Shown one piece after another: positions 48,333-57,333 of a DNA stretch of 64,000 nt (within the stretch, counting starts at the first letter, position 1; each line of letters begins with the position of its first letter). Source of the stretch: Cognataquiflexum gelatinilyticum (GTDB lineage: Bacteria; Bacteroidota; Bacteroidia; Cytophagales; Cyclobacteriaceae); NCBI RefSeq assembly GCF_024813435.1, contig NZ_JANAEZ010000001.1, positions 806,001-870,000 of the forward strand, in the 5' to 3' direction. Under the pieces are notes generated by a model. It saw nothing but the letters and a program-made list of their open reading frames with translations, had not been told where the DNA came from and did no database searches. The translations under genes and the position numbers were made by a program.

Positions 48333-49724
48333 CTAAACCTGCACCAACTTCCACTTTCCTCTATTAAATACCCAAGTACTCACGACAGCATGCAATGAAT
48401 GGCTGACAGCAATGGCGATAAAAACCCCGGTTGCTCCGAATCCGAAAGTCTTGGCAAGCAGGTAGGCAAAGGGAATCTGAAAGCCCCAAAGTATGGCCAA
48501 GTTGATGATCGTAGGCGTCTTGGTATCTCCGGCACCGTTGAGCGACTGACTCATCACCATCCCATAGCCAAAGAAAACATACCCCAAGCAAATGATGGTC
48601 AGACCCATTGTCCCAACAGCGATAACTCCTTCTTCCTGATTAAAAATCCCGATAAAAAACCCTGCTCCGGCGATGAAAATAATGGCACAAAACCCAAGAA
48701 ATATGGCTGTAAGATGGGCCGCCAACCAAGCAGATTTTTCAGCCCGACCTGGTTGAAGGGCACCGAGGTTTTGTCCTACCAAGGTCGCAGCGGCATTTGA
48801 AAGTCCAAAGGCAGGCAAAAGTGCAAAGATAATCAATCTCACCGCAATCGTGTAGCCTGCCAAAGCAACAGAACCGGATTCAGAAATAATCCGCATCAGG
48901 AAAATCCAAGATGCTGATTCGATTAGAAATTGACCCATTCCACCGGAAGCTACTTTGATGATCGTTAGGACGGTTTTCCAATTCATCTTGAGGCTGTCCC
49001 AATAGAACTTGATGATGGATTTACCATTGAACAAGATATAAAACTGGTAAATCACACCGATTCCCCTGCCTGTAGTAGTCGCCCAGGCCGCCCCTTCCAA
49101 TCCCATAGCCGGAATCGGTCCCAACCCAAAAATCAAAATGGGATCCAAAACCATATTTATAGCATTGGCAATCCATAACGTCCGCATGGCTACTGCAGCA
49201 TTACCGGCTCCTCTGAAGATTCCATTGATCAGAAAAAGCAACATCACACAGACATTACCTCCAAAAATTATCTGGGTATACCGGTAGCCCTGCTCAATCA
49301 CTTCCGGTTCTCCCCCCATCAAGGCAAGCATTTGCTTGGCATACACTACCCCAAGAACTGCCACTGCTACCGCAAAAAGGGAACAAACCAAAATGGCCTG
49401 AAAAGCAGCTGCGGAGGCTTCTTTAGCCTTTTTCTCTCCAATCCTCCGGGCTACTATCGCAGTGGCAGCCATGCTGAGTCCTATTGCAATGGAATAAATA
49501 ATGGTGAGGAAAGATTCCGTAAGCCCAACAGTGGCCACTGCATGCACGCCCAGTTTTCCTACAAAAAAGATATCCACTACTGCGAACAAGGATTCCATCA
49601 CCATCTCCAAAATCATCGGAATGGAAAGGTAGAAAATCGCTTTTTTGATACTGATATTGGTAAAATCTTCTTCAAGGCCCTTTACAGCCTGACGGAAATG
49701 ATGGATAAAGTTCTTGATGGTCAT
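48333..49724 (-). CDS. MATE-family multidrug/cation efflux protein
   Basis: A 463-residue protein with 12 membrane helices in two related halves. Signature segments are LSIPMILEMVMESLFAVVDI (about 33-52), GLTESFLTIIYSIAIGLSMA and the second-half AFGLSNAAATLVGQNLGA. MATE proteins export cationic drugs or metabolites in exchange for Na+ or H+. The substrate cannot be read from sequence, and no regulator is adjacent. Confidence 0.92.
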   Translation of the reverse strand: MTIKNFIHHFRQAVKGLEEDFTNISIKKAIFYLSIPMILEMVMESLFAVVDIFFVGKLGVHAVATVGLTESFLTIIYSIAIGLSMAATAIVARRIGEKKAKEASAAAFQAILVCSLFAVAVAVLGVVYAKQMLALMGGEPEVIEQGYRYTQIIFGGNVCVMLLFLINGIFRGAGNAAVAMRTLWIANAINMVLDPILIFGLGPIPAMGLEGAAWATTTGRGIGVIYQFYILFNGKSIIKFYWDSLKMNWKTVLTIIKVASGGMGQFLIESASWIFLMRIISESGSVALAGYTIAVRLIIFALLPAFGLSNAAATLVGQNLGALQPGRAEKSAWLAAHLTAIFLGFCAIIFIAGAGFFIGIFNQEEGVIAVGTMGLTIICLGYVFFGYGMVMSQSLNGAGDTKTPTIINLAILWGFQIPFAYLLAKTFGFGATGVFIAIAVSHSLHAVVSTWVFNRGKWKLVQV

Positions 49725-49883
49725 ATATGAAATAGCTATCCCGTAGGGAGGTGAAAATTATAGGCAGCAATCCCTAAAAGGGCTGGGCCAAAACAAACCG
49801 GAGAAAAATTAAGCCTTCATAATGACACAAAAATGATAAAAAAATCAAAGAACCCAAAAAGGAATTAAATAAGTAATAAAAAA

Positions 49884-52214
49884 TTAACGGTCTGAATATC
49901 CAAATGAGAATCCTATAGAAAAATATGCCCTAAGATTTTTATCTGAATTGTTCTTCCCGATTCCCGCTACAATGGGTCCCAAAATGGATTTATATGTAAT
50001 GTCTGCCCCATAACCGAAAATATTGTTTGATTGCATTTCAGAAATGATGGTACCTTCCCCTCCTTTTAAGGGAACATGCCCGCTATACCCGACAATATTG
50101 GCCCCTGTCCTGAGAAAGATATTATTAACCGGGATGAATTGTAATTCAAGTCCCAACTTGGCAAAGTTGGGAGTTTCCAATTCCCGGTAGTTCAATCCCC
50201 AAATCCTGGTGTCATTGAACCTGATCCGCTGATGCCCTCCTGCAATAAAACCGTCAAATACCTTAAAAGCACCTTCATTGGAAAGCGTCAGACCTGTGGC
50301 CGCTGTCGGCATGACCTGAAAGTTTCTTGCCAAAGGGAAATATTTGAGGTACTTGAAATAAAATGCGAAATATCCTTTTGGAGTCAAGAGATCAACAAAA
50401 AACGGAAGTTGGTTGGCAGGTATCCCAAACTGACCTTCTCCCTCACCCAAAAACAAGGTGTCAACCCCGGCATTGAGGTTGATCTTGATATTGTTATTGA
50501 ACATGAAAACAGGTTCCACAATCGCCTCTGCACCACGGGTAGCGTAGTTTCTGTCATTCAAGGAGTTTCTGTAATACATAAACCTCAGTCCCAAAAAATT
50601 TCTAGTGGCGTTTTTGATATCTGATGGAGTCGCAACATTGAATCTGGATTTTGATTGGTTGTTTTCCCAAAATCCTCCAAAAACAAAGGTTTCTTTCAGG
50701 GATTGGGTAGACATGATATGTGCACTTACCCTACTTTCCCTGTTGACATTGATATCGGTCACTTTACCTTCCTCATACACAGGAGCTTCTTGGTTGAGGT
50801 AATTCAATTTCATATTTAGGGCATACTGCTTCTGCTGACCGATATATTTATAGTAGTCAAACCTGAACTTAGGATTTTGGGAAATGTCTGCCAAAATGAT
50901 AGAGCGGGATGATTTGCCCAAAACATCCCTCATGGTCAGGTTGAGGAGGATGCCTGCCGAAAATTGATTGTCATAATGGACAGAGGCAAACAGTAAACTT
51001 TTAGGTTTCTCATTTGCCCTGATTACAAGGCGGTATTCATCATCCTGAATTTTGATCAAAGAATAATCCACATTATAAAATCCGTTGATCCCAAAAACCC
51101 GCGACATACCTTCTCTCAATTCTCTTCGGGAGACGGTTTCACCTTCCTTGATATCCAGCTTGGATTTAATCAGGACATCAGAAAACAGGTAATTTCCACT
51201 CACGTCTATATCACTGATAGTGATGGGTTCTACTTCAAGTCCTATACCTGGAGTTTCTACAAAAACGCCCAAACTATCAGCAAGGTCTTTGAATCTTTGG
51301 GCATGCTTTTGTCCGGCCAAATCCCCCAATTCCAGGATTTCGCGAAACTTGCTAAAGCTACCTGTTGAATAGTTTTTCAGGTCCGGCTTGATGTAAATAT
51401 CCGTATCCTGAATATTTTGCCTGAGTCTGCTGTATGATTTTGACATGGCGATCTGCATCAAGATCCCTGAAAATGAGCCGATATCTTTGGGATTAAGAAA
51501 GTCTTCATCTCCCACATTGACACCTATGACGATGTCAGCGCCCATTTCTTTGACCACATCCACAGGAAAATTATTGACCACGCCACCATCGACCACTAAA
51601 GTACTGTCCATGTCAAATGGGGTAAAAAAAGTCGGAATCGCAATACTCGAACGCAATGCATCATGGAGATAGCCATCCTTAAGTACAATACCTTCCCCAG
51701 TCTTCACATCGGTGGTAATACACCTGAACGGTATAGGGAAATCGTCAAAGCTTTTTATGTTATTCGCAGGCCAGGTATAATAATGCAAAGTTTCAGAAAG
51801 CATCTGACCATGAATCAGTCCGGAGGGGAGCGAAACTTTACCTTCGATCACCGGCAATTCGACCAAATATCTGTTGTAATATTCTTTTTCTTCAAAAGCA
51901 ATATCGTTGAATCCAACCCGGTTGGTAATCAAAATATCCCAATCGATATTCAGGATAATCTGCTCCAATTCATCCGCACTGTACCCCAAAGCATACAAAC
52001 CTCCGACAACCGATCCCATTGAAGTTCCGACTATAAAATCCGGTCGGATGCCGGCCTTTTCCATGTACCGCAAAATTCCCACATGGGCCATTCCTTTGGC
52101 ACCTCCACCACTGAGAACAAGTCCGATTTTGGGTCTGTCGGTATTTGCTTTTTCTTGGGCCTGCAGTACAAAAACTACGGATATACCGATCAGGAACAGT
52201 AAAAATTTCTTCAT
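49884..52214 (-). CDS. Patatin-like phospholipase fused to POTRA and BamA-type barrel (type Vd autotransporter, PlpD-like)
   Basis: A 776-residue secreted protein (signal peptide ending LQAQE, about residue 20). Residues about 28-225 are a patatin domain with the oxyanion loop SGGGAKG (35-41), nucleophile GTSMGS (Ser65) and the Asp of VDGGVVNNFP (about 209), so the Ser-Asp dyad is intact. About 335-410 is a POTRA-like domain (ITISDIDVSGNYLFSDVLIK). About 420-776 is a BamA/Omp85-type barrel ending in YFSIGFSFGYSDR. Bacteroidota carry many such proteins, which act as phospholipases at the outer membrane. Confidence 0.9.
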   Translation of the reverse strand: MKKFLLFLIGISVVFVLQAQEKANTDRPKIGLVLSGGGAKGMAHVGILRYMEKAGIRPDFIVGTSMGSVVGGLYALGYSADELEQIILNIDWDILITNRVGFNDIAFEEKEYYNRYLVELPVIEGKVSLPSGLIHGQMLSETLHYYTWPANNIKSFDDFPIPFRCITTDVKTGEGIVLKDGYLHDALRSSIAIPTFFTPFDMDSTLVVDGGVVNNFPVDVVKEMGADIVIGVNVGDEDFLNPKDIGSFSGILMQIAMSKSYSRLRQNIQDTDIYIKPDLKNYSTGSFSKFREILELGDLAGQKHAQRFKDLADSLGVFVETPGIGLEVEPITISDIDVSGNYLFSDVLIKSKLDIKEGETVSRRELREGMSRVFGINGFYNVDYSLIKIQDDEYRLVIRANEKPKSLLFASVHYDNQFSAGILLNLTMRDVLGKSSRSIILADISQNPKFRFDYYKYIGQQKQYALNMKLNYLNQEAPVYEEGKVTDINVNRESRVSAHIMSTQSLKETFVFGGFWENNQSKSRFNVATPSDIKNATRNFLGLRFMYYRNSLNDRNYATRGAEAIVEPVFMFNNNIKINLNAGVDTLFLGEGEGQFGIPANQLPFFVDLLTPKGYFAFYFKYLKYFPLARNFQVMPTAATGLTLSNEGAFKVFDGFIAGGHQRIRFNDTRIWGLNYRELETPNFAKLGLELQFIPVNNIFLRTGANIVGYSGHVPLKGGEGTIISEMQSNNIFGYGADITYKSILGPIVAGIGKNNSDKNLRAYFSIGFSFGYSDR

Positions 52215-52360
52215 AGAGGTGTTTGGGGGAATTTTTTCTATTTCACCAAAATTAAAATTTAATTCAAGATTTTAATAATCAGGAAGGTCCAATACCGAAA
52301 AATGAGTCAAGGGAAGAGGAGAAAAGTGGAATTTTCTAAAATTCATTTTTTCATCTTAGT

Positions 52361-52449
52361 CCTGAAAGGGCAAGATAACTCAGGAATGGGTGCAGGCCAT
52401 CCCAAAAAAATCAATTGTGTCAGGTCAGCCCTGAAGGGGCGAAATAACT
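52361..52449. repeat. Pair of direct repeats, family F
   Basis: CCTGAAAGGGCAAGATAACT (52361-52380) and CCTGAAGGGGCGAAATAACT (52430-52449) match at 17 of 20 positions. Each contains a small inverted repeat (CCTGAAGGGG-like). They lie in the 337-base gap 52215-52551 before the CDF gene; nothing else is evident there. Confidence 0.7.
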
Positions 52450-52551
52450 TCTAATTTTAAAAAACCCTCCACTTGATTTCATTTTGGATATACAATACCT
52501 TTAGGTTCTGCCAGATTGCAAATTTTTAGACTCAAACTACAGATAAAAATT

Positions 52552-53454
52552 ATGAACACAGAAAAACAACTGTTGAAGTTCTCTGTTTACGGTGCACTAC
52601 TTTCGGCACTATTGGCGGTCGTATGGGGAATCGTTGAAAACTCCAAAATCATCCTTTTTGATGGCATTTATTCTTTGATCAGTGTCGGACTTTCAATGAT
52701 TTCATTGATCACAGCTTCCTTTATGGCACGGCAGGATTTTGACCACTTCCCTTATGGCAAAGAGATGATCGAACCCATCATCATCCTTGGCAAGTTTCTT
52801 GTCATCACGATCCTCTGTCTTTTTGCGCTTTTCTCAGGGATATCTACACTGCTTTCTGGAGGACAAGAGGTCAATGCAGGTTCGGGTTTGATTTATGCTT
52901 TTATTGCAACATTGAGCTGCTATGCGGTCCATTTGGTTTTGAAAAAGAAACAAAAAACCATTCCTTCAGGTTTGATTGATGCAGAATCCAAACAATGGCT
53001 CATGGATACTTTCCTCAGTCTTGCGGTTTTGGTGGGTTTTTTATTGTCAATCGGATTGGGTTATACCAAGTACAGCCACCTGATGCCTTACATGGATCCG
53101 CTAATGGTGATTGTGGTGTCGGGATATTTTCTCAAAGTGCCGATCACCAATATGGGATTACAAATCCGAGAAGTACTCGATATGAAAGCGGATGATAAAT
53201 ACCTAGACCTTTGTCAGGAGATCGTCGCAGACATTGAAAAAGAATACCAATTCATAGAGTCTTTTTTGAGGGTATCTAAATCAGGACCCAAGCTTTTTAT
53301 CGAAATTGATTTTGTGGTATCTCCGGAAGGTTGGCAACCTACTTTGGCCGAACAGGACAATATCCGGGAGGAAATTATGAGCAAAATGAAGCCCATCTCC
53401 CTCAAAAAATGGCTCAACGTCGCCTTTACCAATGACAGAAAGTGGGCGGTGTAG
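52552..53454 (+). CDS. Cation diffusion facilitator (CDF) family transporter
   Basis: A 300-residue protein with about five or six membrane helices. FSVYGALLSALLAVVWGIVE begins helix one, ILFDGIYSLISVGLSMISL contains the first metal-site Asp, and FDHFPYGKEMIEPIIIL is the conserved His-containing loop. Near residue 155, DAESKQWLMDTFLSLA provides the second site. The C-terminal cytoplasmic domain (about 210-300) is of the CDF type. It exports divalent metals such as Zn, Fe or Mn. The ATG at 52552 was chosen over an upstream in-frame start that lacks membrane context. Confidence 0.88.
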   Translation: MNTEKQLLKFSVYGALLSALLAVVWGIVENSKIILFDGIYSLISVGLSMISLITASFMARQDFDHFPYGKEMIEPIIILGKFLVITILCLFALFSGISTLLSGGQEVNAGSGLIYAFIATLSCYAVHLVLKKKQKTIPSGLIDAESKQWLMDTFLSLAVLVGFLLSIGLGYTKYSHLMPYMDPLMVIVVSGYFLKVPITNMGLQIREVLDMKADDKYLDLCQEIVADIEKEYQFIESFLRVSKSGPKLFIEIDFVVSPEGWQPTLAEQDNIREEIMSKMKPISLKKWLNVAFTNDRKWAV

Positions 53455-53585
53455 TTGGAACCGTCACACTGAGGAAAGAAGGGTCTCTTGGAGGAAAGTT
53501 GTAGTGGTTGGAAATGTTGTAATGGTTGTAGTAGTTGTAATTGTTGTCTGTTGCGCATTGTCAATTGTCAAGCGTCACCCTGACT
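53455..53585. repeat. Dispersed intergenic repeats, families E and C
   Basis: GAACCGTCACACTGAGGAAA and GAAGGGTCTC (53459-53489) relate to 29180-29230. GTTGTAGTGGTTGGAAATGT and TTGTAATGGTTGTAGTAGTT (53501-53540) are family C. This opens the 612-base gene-free stretch 53455-54066. Confidence 0.65.
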
Positions 53586-53651
53586 CCCAAACATTTTTAA
53601 GTGTTCAGAAAAGGAATGACTTTGAGATTTTTCTAATTTGGCCTCGGCAAG

Positions 53652-53671
53652 CTCGGCCACCGAGTTTTTTT
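53652..53671 (+). terminator. Probable intrinsic terminator
   Basis: CTCGG-CCA-CCGAG followed by seven T, about 200 bases after the CDF stop. The stem is short (5 bp) but perfect. Confidence 0.55.
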
Positions 53672-53679
53672 AGGTTAAG

Positions 53680-53724
53680 GGGTGGGGAGGAAAAAGCGGC
53701 TGCGCCGCTTTTTCCTCCCCACCC
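53680..53724. repeat. Perfect 21-bp inverted repeat (hairpin) with 3-base loop
   Basis: Left arm 53680-53700 (contains GGAGGAAAAAGCGGC) is exactly complementary to right arm 53704-53724 (GCCGCTTTTTCCTCC), with loop TGC. It lies between convergent genes. There is no T-run at either end, so it differs from the classic terminator just upstream. Confidence 0.9.
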
Positions 53725-53825
53725 TCAAAGGCCCAATATTCCGTTCCCCGAGCATGCCGAGAGGTAATTTAGATTTACTTCATTGGTGGTGCCCAACATT
53801 TTTAAGTGTTCAGAAAGGTAATGAC

Positions 53826-54066
53826 GGTTGGTGTTGCGTCATCTTGAACCTGAGGTACGAGGATGAAAGATCTCAGAATAAAAGAGACTCTTCTCCGCCT
53901 CGGCGGATCAGAGTGACGACCCGGATTATCATGTAATTGGTAACCGCAGGTTGGGAAGATGAAAAAATTCCCAAAACCTAGACACTTCACTGCATTCAGT
54001 GGGAGAACCCAAATATTCACGTCATTGGAGTAATCCTTCCTTACATATTCATCATTAGGGATTCTT
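53826..54066. repeat. Remainder of gene-free stretch with family E text
   Basis: GAGACTCTTCTCCGCCTCGG and GGATCAGAGTGACGAC (53884-53920) resemble family E. The rest to 54066 shows nothing I can interpret. Short open frames here differ between repeat copies and are not genes. Confidence 0.5.
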
Positions 54067-56484
54067 TTAATAGTCATTATACCTGCCCATTTCAAAACTC
54101 GGCATCAGTCCTATTTGGTCAATCATAAGAGCACCTTTTTCTGATTGGTCAAAAATAAACCGAATCTGTTGGAGACTTTCAACTCTGAATTTGGGGTTTT
54201 TGGAGGCCAATTTTTTCAGATCAAACTGATAAAGTTGAAATATTGGTTCGGTGTCATCCTTTTCGTCCAAAAACTGTATTTTAAGCACACGGGATTTAAT
54301 AAGGCGCTGGACGGGAGAGAATTCACTTGCAAGAAAAGTAATCCGTTGGCCTTGTTCATCCACAAGCTCCAGGGTAAAATCAAGGACAGGTAAGGGTATT
54401 TCATCTTCTTTTAAGGCTTCTTTTTTGTTCATGGCTTCTAATTTGGTTTTGGAATCCTTATCGCCTTTTTCATTACTTTTTGCAATCTTTTTCCCTTTGC
54501 CTCTTGGCTTGGGGGATTCACCGGATTCTGCTAAAGAGAAAATAAGGACTGAGCTGGAATCCGGCATAAAGGTTCCTTGACCAAGCATTACTGTGTAGTT
54601 GGCAAGAATAGTCTCTGGGAGAATCGGCTTATTTGGAGCATCCCAATCGAGACTTTCGGTACCGAATTCTCCATAATTCCATCCCAAGTACAGCGCTCTG
54701 GTTCCTCTTGAACCATATCTTTGCCAAACTTCTCCTTCTCGCCAGATAGAAAGATTTTTTCCCTTTGCTGATTGCGCATTGGACAAAGTCAGAACATCAA
54801 AGTCCTCCTCAAATCCAGCCCAAAACTGACTCTTTGAATCCTGAAACTGGCTGAGATAAATAGTTTCCGGCAACCAGTTTCGACCCTTTCTTGGATCTGA
54901 AAAGAGGGGAAGATAGTCGTCTATTTGATGAATTGTCGTTTCTAAAAACGCGCTGATATAGACTTTGGCAATGGTTTCTTGATCTTTTGCCTCCATGAGT
55001 TGCTTTTTGTTAAGCAATCCTGAAAACGAAGCATGGGCATCGTTGTCTCCCCAACCGGAATTGAACTGGCCATGATTGGCACCGGAGATATAGAGTCCTG
55101 CCTTGAACCTATATACAGAATCCGTGAAGGAAACACGCTCAAATTGCTTGAGGCCTTCATAGGAAAAAACATCCTGATCCTGTGCTCCGTGCATTGTAAG
55201 ATAGTTTACATTTTCAATTTTGGTGAGACTTCCTCCGGGCCTATACTGCCCGTCTACTGGTGCAATAGCTACAATCGACTGAATGTTGAAATGATATCCC
55301 AGCGGGATGGTAGCATCGTCCGGGTGATAGTCCAGTCCATTCAGCATGACTGCATGCGCCACAGCCTCTCCTCCTCGGGAGTGTCCGACTAAGGCCAGCT
55401 TGTCAAAGTCAACTTGTCCAAAAAGAGGATGTGCCGTATCCTCATTCCATTCATTCCACTGCCTCAGGTGCTCCAATAACATCCAGCCTCTAGCATCATT
55501 TTCGTCTTCCAAAACCTTCCTTCTGCGAATTAAAGAGAAGAAGTTGAGAAAATTTTCATCCACTGATGTAACAATAAAACCTCGGGAAGCCAGAAGTTCA
55601 CCGAGATATTTGTACCCGGTATCCGAAAAATCCAGCATGGGATGATTGCCATGGACAATCAGGACCAAAGGAAATGGACCTTCCCCTTTGGGTTTCCATA
55701 CCCGGCCATTGATGGGCAATTCTTTAAAATCAAAACCCCATTTATGGGTTCTATACTTGCCTAAAATCCCATTCCAGTTTTCCAAAAACGCAGTTCCATC
55801 CACAGACTTGGTCTCAAATTTCACTCCCTCTCTAAATTCCTCCCTAAGGCGATCTTTGCCGGATCCGTAGGTAAAAAATTCCACTTCATATTGTCCGGGG
55901 GTCGCCGGCGATTCGAAAGGAAGTGGGGTGATTTTGTCCTCAACAAGTTTTGCTGCATTGAGGATCGGCTTTACCTCCAAACCCCTGATCATCAAAAAAT
56001 AGAGAGCAGCCCCTGCCCCAAACAATCCAATTCCAAAACCCAATAAGGCAATCGTCTTTCTAGGCAAAGTTAATTTTCGGAAATGGGCAATATTAAAAAT
56101 AGAAACTCCTGCTCCCAACAGCGAAAAGATCACTATCAACATCAGTCCAATTCTCTTTTCCAATAGTCCGACCATCATCAAAAGCGGTACGGAAATCAAA
56201 AGGGCTATTTTGAATCCCTTTGGTATTTCATTGGATTGCTCGATCAGCCAAACGATTAGTATGGCCGCAATAACAGATCCCAACAAAATCACCACTCCCA
56301 AGGCTAAAAGCCACGGATCTCTGTAGTTGTTTATCAAGCCTATTACCTCGAGCACGAATATTAAAAAAGACCCGATCAAAAGGCCAACTGAAGCCCCATT
56401 AAATGCCCTTTTCCCAGGCATTACCATTTTAATTTGCTTTGTAAGAAAAGAATTTAATCGAATGAAATGGTGCTTATGGGACAT
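54067..56484 (-). CDS. Membrane-anchored alpha/beta-hydrolase with Lys-rich insert
   Basis: An 805-residue protein. About five or six membrane helices fill residues 25-185. An alpha/beta-hydrolase domain follows (about 260-560) with VLIVHGNHPMLDF (oxyanion), LALVGHSRGGEAVAH (nucleophile Ser about 368) and a candidate His in YISGANHGQF. After about 600 comes a beta-rich segment interrupted by a strongly basic linker (PKPRGKGKKIAKSNEKGDKD, about 668-687). The active domain resembles PAF-acetylhydrolase/chlorophyllase-like hydrolases; the substrate is unknown. The ATG at 56484 (MSHKHHFIR) is chosen, since an upstream in-frame ATG adds a poor 22-residue extension. It stands alone. Confidence 0.75.
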   Translation of the reverse strand: MSHKHHFIRLNSFLTKQIKMVMPGKRAFNGASVGLLIGSFLIFVLEVIGLINNYRDPWLLALGVVILLGSVIAAILIVWLIEQSNEIPKGFKIALLISVPLLMMVGLLEKRIGLMLIVIFSLLGAGVSIFNIAHFRKLTLPRKTIALLGFGIGLFGAGAALYFLMIRGLEVKPILNAAKLVEDKITPLPFESPATPGQYEVEFFTYGSGKDRLREEFREGVKFETKSVDGTAFLENWNGILGKYRTHKWGFDFKELPINGRVWKPKGEGPFPLVLIVHGNHPMLDFSDTGYKYLGELLASRGFIVTSVDENFLNFFSLIRRRKVLEDENDARGWMLLEHLRQWNEWNEDTAHPLFGQVDFDKLALVGHSRGGEAVAHAVMLNGLDYHPDDATIPLGYHFNIQSIVAIAPVDGQYRPGGSLTKIENVNYLTMHGAQDQDVFSYEGLKQFERVSFTDSVYRFKAGLYISGANHGQFNSGWGDNDAHASFSGLLNKKQLMEAKDQETIAKVYISAFLETTIHQIDDYLPLFSDPRKGRNWLPETIYLSQFQDSKSQFWAGFEEDFDVLTLSNAQSAKGKNLSIWREGEVWQRYGSRGTRALYLGWNYGEFGTESLDWDAPNKPILPETILANYTVMLGQGTFMPDSSSVLIFSLAESGESPKPRGKGKKIAKSNEKGDKDSKTKLEAMNKKEALKEDEIPLPVLDFTLELVDEQGQRITFLASEFSPVQRLIKSRVLKIQFLDEKDDTEPIFQLYQFDLKKLASKNPKFRVESLQQIRFIFDQSEKGALMIDQIGLMPSFEMGRYNDY

Positions 56485-56589
56485 AGTCTGGAGTTTGATT
56501 TCTGAAAATATAAAATATTTATGGAAATAGCATTTGAAAACAATCCCCATTTTTTCTGGCCTTAATTATCGGCAAAGAAGCGGAGAATC

Positions 56590-56832
56590 GGGGATTACAG
56601 GTTAATTGATTAATTGATAAACCGATTTCTACCAGAAAATCTACCCTTTTCCCTGGAACCTAATTTTTTGGAAAATCAAGTCTCGTTTCTCGCTTCTCAT
56701 TTCTAAAGATGTATTAACCTTCGGTGAATCAATTCTAGGATCTTAAGTCTTGTGTCTTAGGTCTTATGTCTTGCGTCTTGTGTCTTATATCTCGCCTCTC
56801 ACCTCTTGATACTTGACACTTAATACTTAAAT
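56590..56832. repeat. Dispersed intergenic repeats, family B
   Basis: TCTCGTTTCTCGCTTCTCAT (56683-56702), then a run of GTCTTGTGTCTTAGGTCTTA-type text (56745-56790), TCTCGCCTCTCACCTCTTGA and TACTTGACACTTAATACTTA (56791-56829). It fills most of the 363-base gap 56485-56847. The family copies at 29390 and 34463 have the same block order. Confidence 0.7.
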
Positions 56833-56847
56833 TCCTTATTTTCACCC

Positions 56848-57327
56848 ATGCTTAAAACCCAACATTACCACCTACTCGTCTTTTTTCTTTTTTTTTCCAT
56901 AATCCCCTCACCTGCTCAGACCGATTCCAAATGGTACCCTGTCTCAAAAATTATAGACGGTGACACATTTTGGATCATCAATGCCAATGGGCAGGAAGAA
57001 AAAATACGCTTGATCGGAGTAGATGCGCCAGAATCCCGAAAATCCGGCAAAAAAGAAATCGGTTACTATGGCAAGGAATCCAAAGCATACCTCACACAAA
57101 TCCTAACAGGCAATAAAGTCCGCCTGGAATATGATGTCAGCAAATACGACAGGTACAAAAGAACTTTGGCTTATGTGTATCTTGAAAACGGGACTTTCCT
57201 CAATGCCTTCCTGATCAAAAACGGCTATGCTTCGGTAATGACAGTCCCACCCAACGTCAAGTATGCTGACCTATTTGTCAAACTCCAAAAAGAAGCAAGG
57301 GATAAAAAGAAGGGACTGTGGAAGTGA
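56848..57327 (+). CDS. Secreted thermonuclease (SNase-like)
   Basis: A 159-residue staphylococcal nuclease family protein with a signal peptide (ending SPAQT, about residue 25). DGDTFWI (39-45), IRLIGVDAPE (about 54-63) and RYKRTLAYVYLENG (about 108-121) give the catalytic Asp, Arg and Glu positions of the fold, and NAFLIKNGYASV is also conserved. It hydrolyses DNA and RNA outside the cytoplasm, probably for nutrient salvage. It is a single gene, convergent with the FAD oxidoreductase. Confidence 0.92.
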   Translation: MLKTQHYHLLVFFLFFSIIPSPAQTDSKWYPVSKIIDGDTFWIINANGQEEKIRLIGVDAPESRKSGKKEIGYYGKESKAYLTQILTGNKVRLEYDVSKYDRYKRTLAYVYLENGTFLNAFLIKNGYASVMTVPPNVKYADLFVKLQKEARDKKKGLWK

Positions 57328-57333
57328 TTTTAC

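Larger units (their letters stand above)
53586..53825. repeat. 240-bp segment bounded by 34/35-bp direct repeats
   Basis: The left copy (53586-53620) and right copy (53792-53825) both read CCCAA(A)CATTTTTAAGTGTT and then CAGAAA(A)GG(T)AATGAC, differing only by single-base insertions or changes. A terminator and a 21-bp perfect hairpin lie between them. It may be a small non-autonomous element or an assembled repeat cluster; no transposase is present. Confidence 0.7.

Noticed and set aside
53432..54095. Several short open frames on both strands
   Set aside because: They lie in hairpin and repeat text, differ between repeat copies and lack start context.
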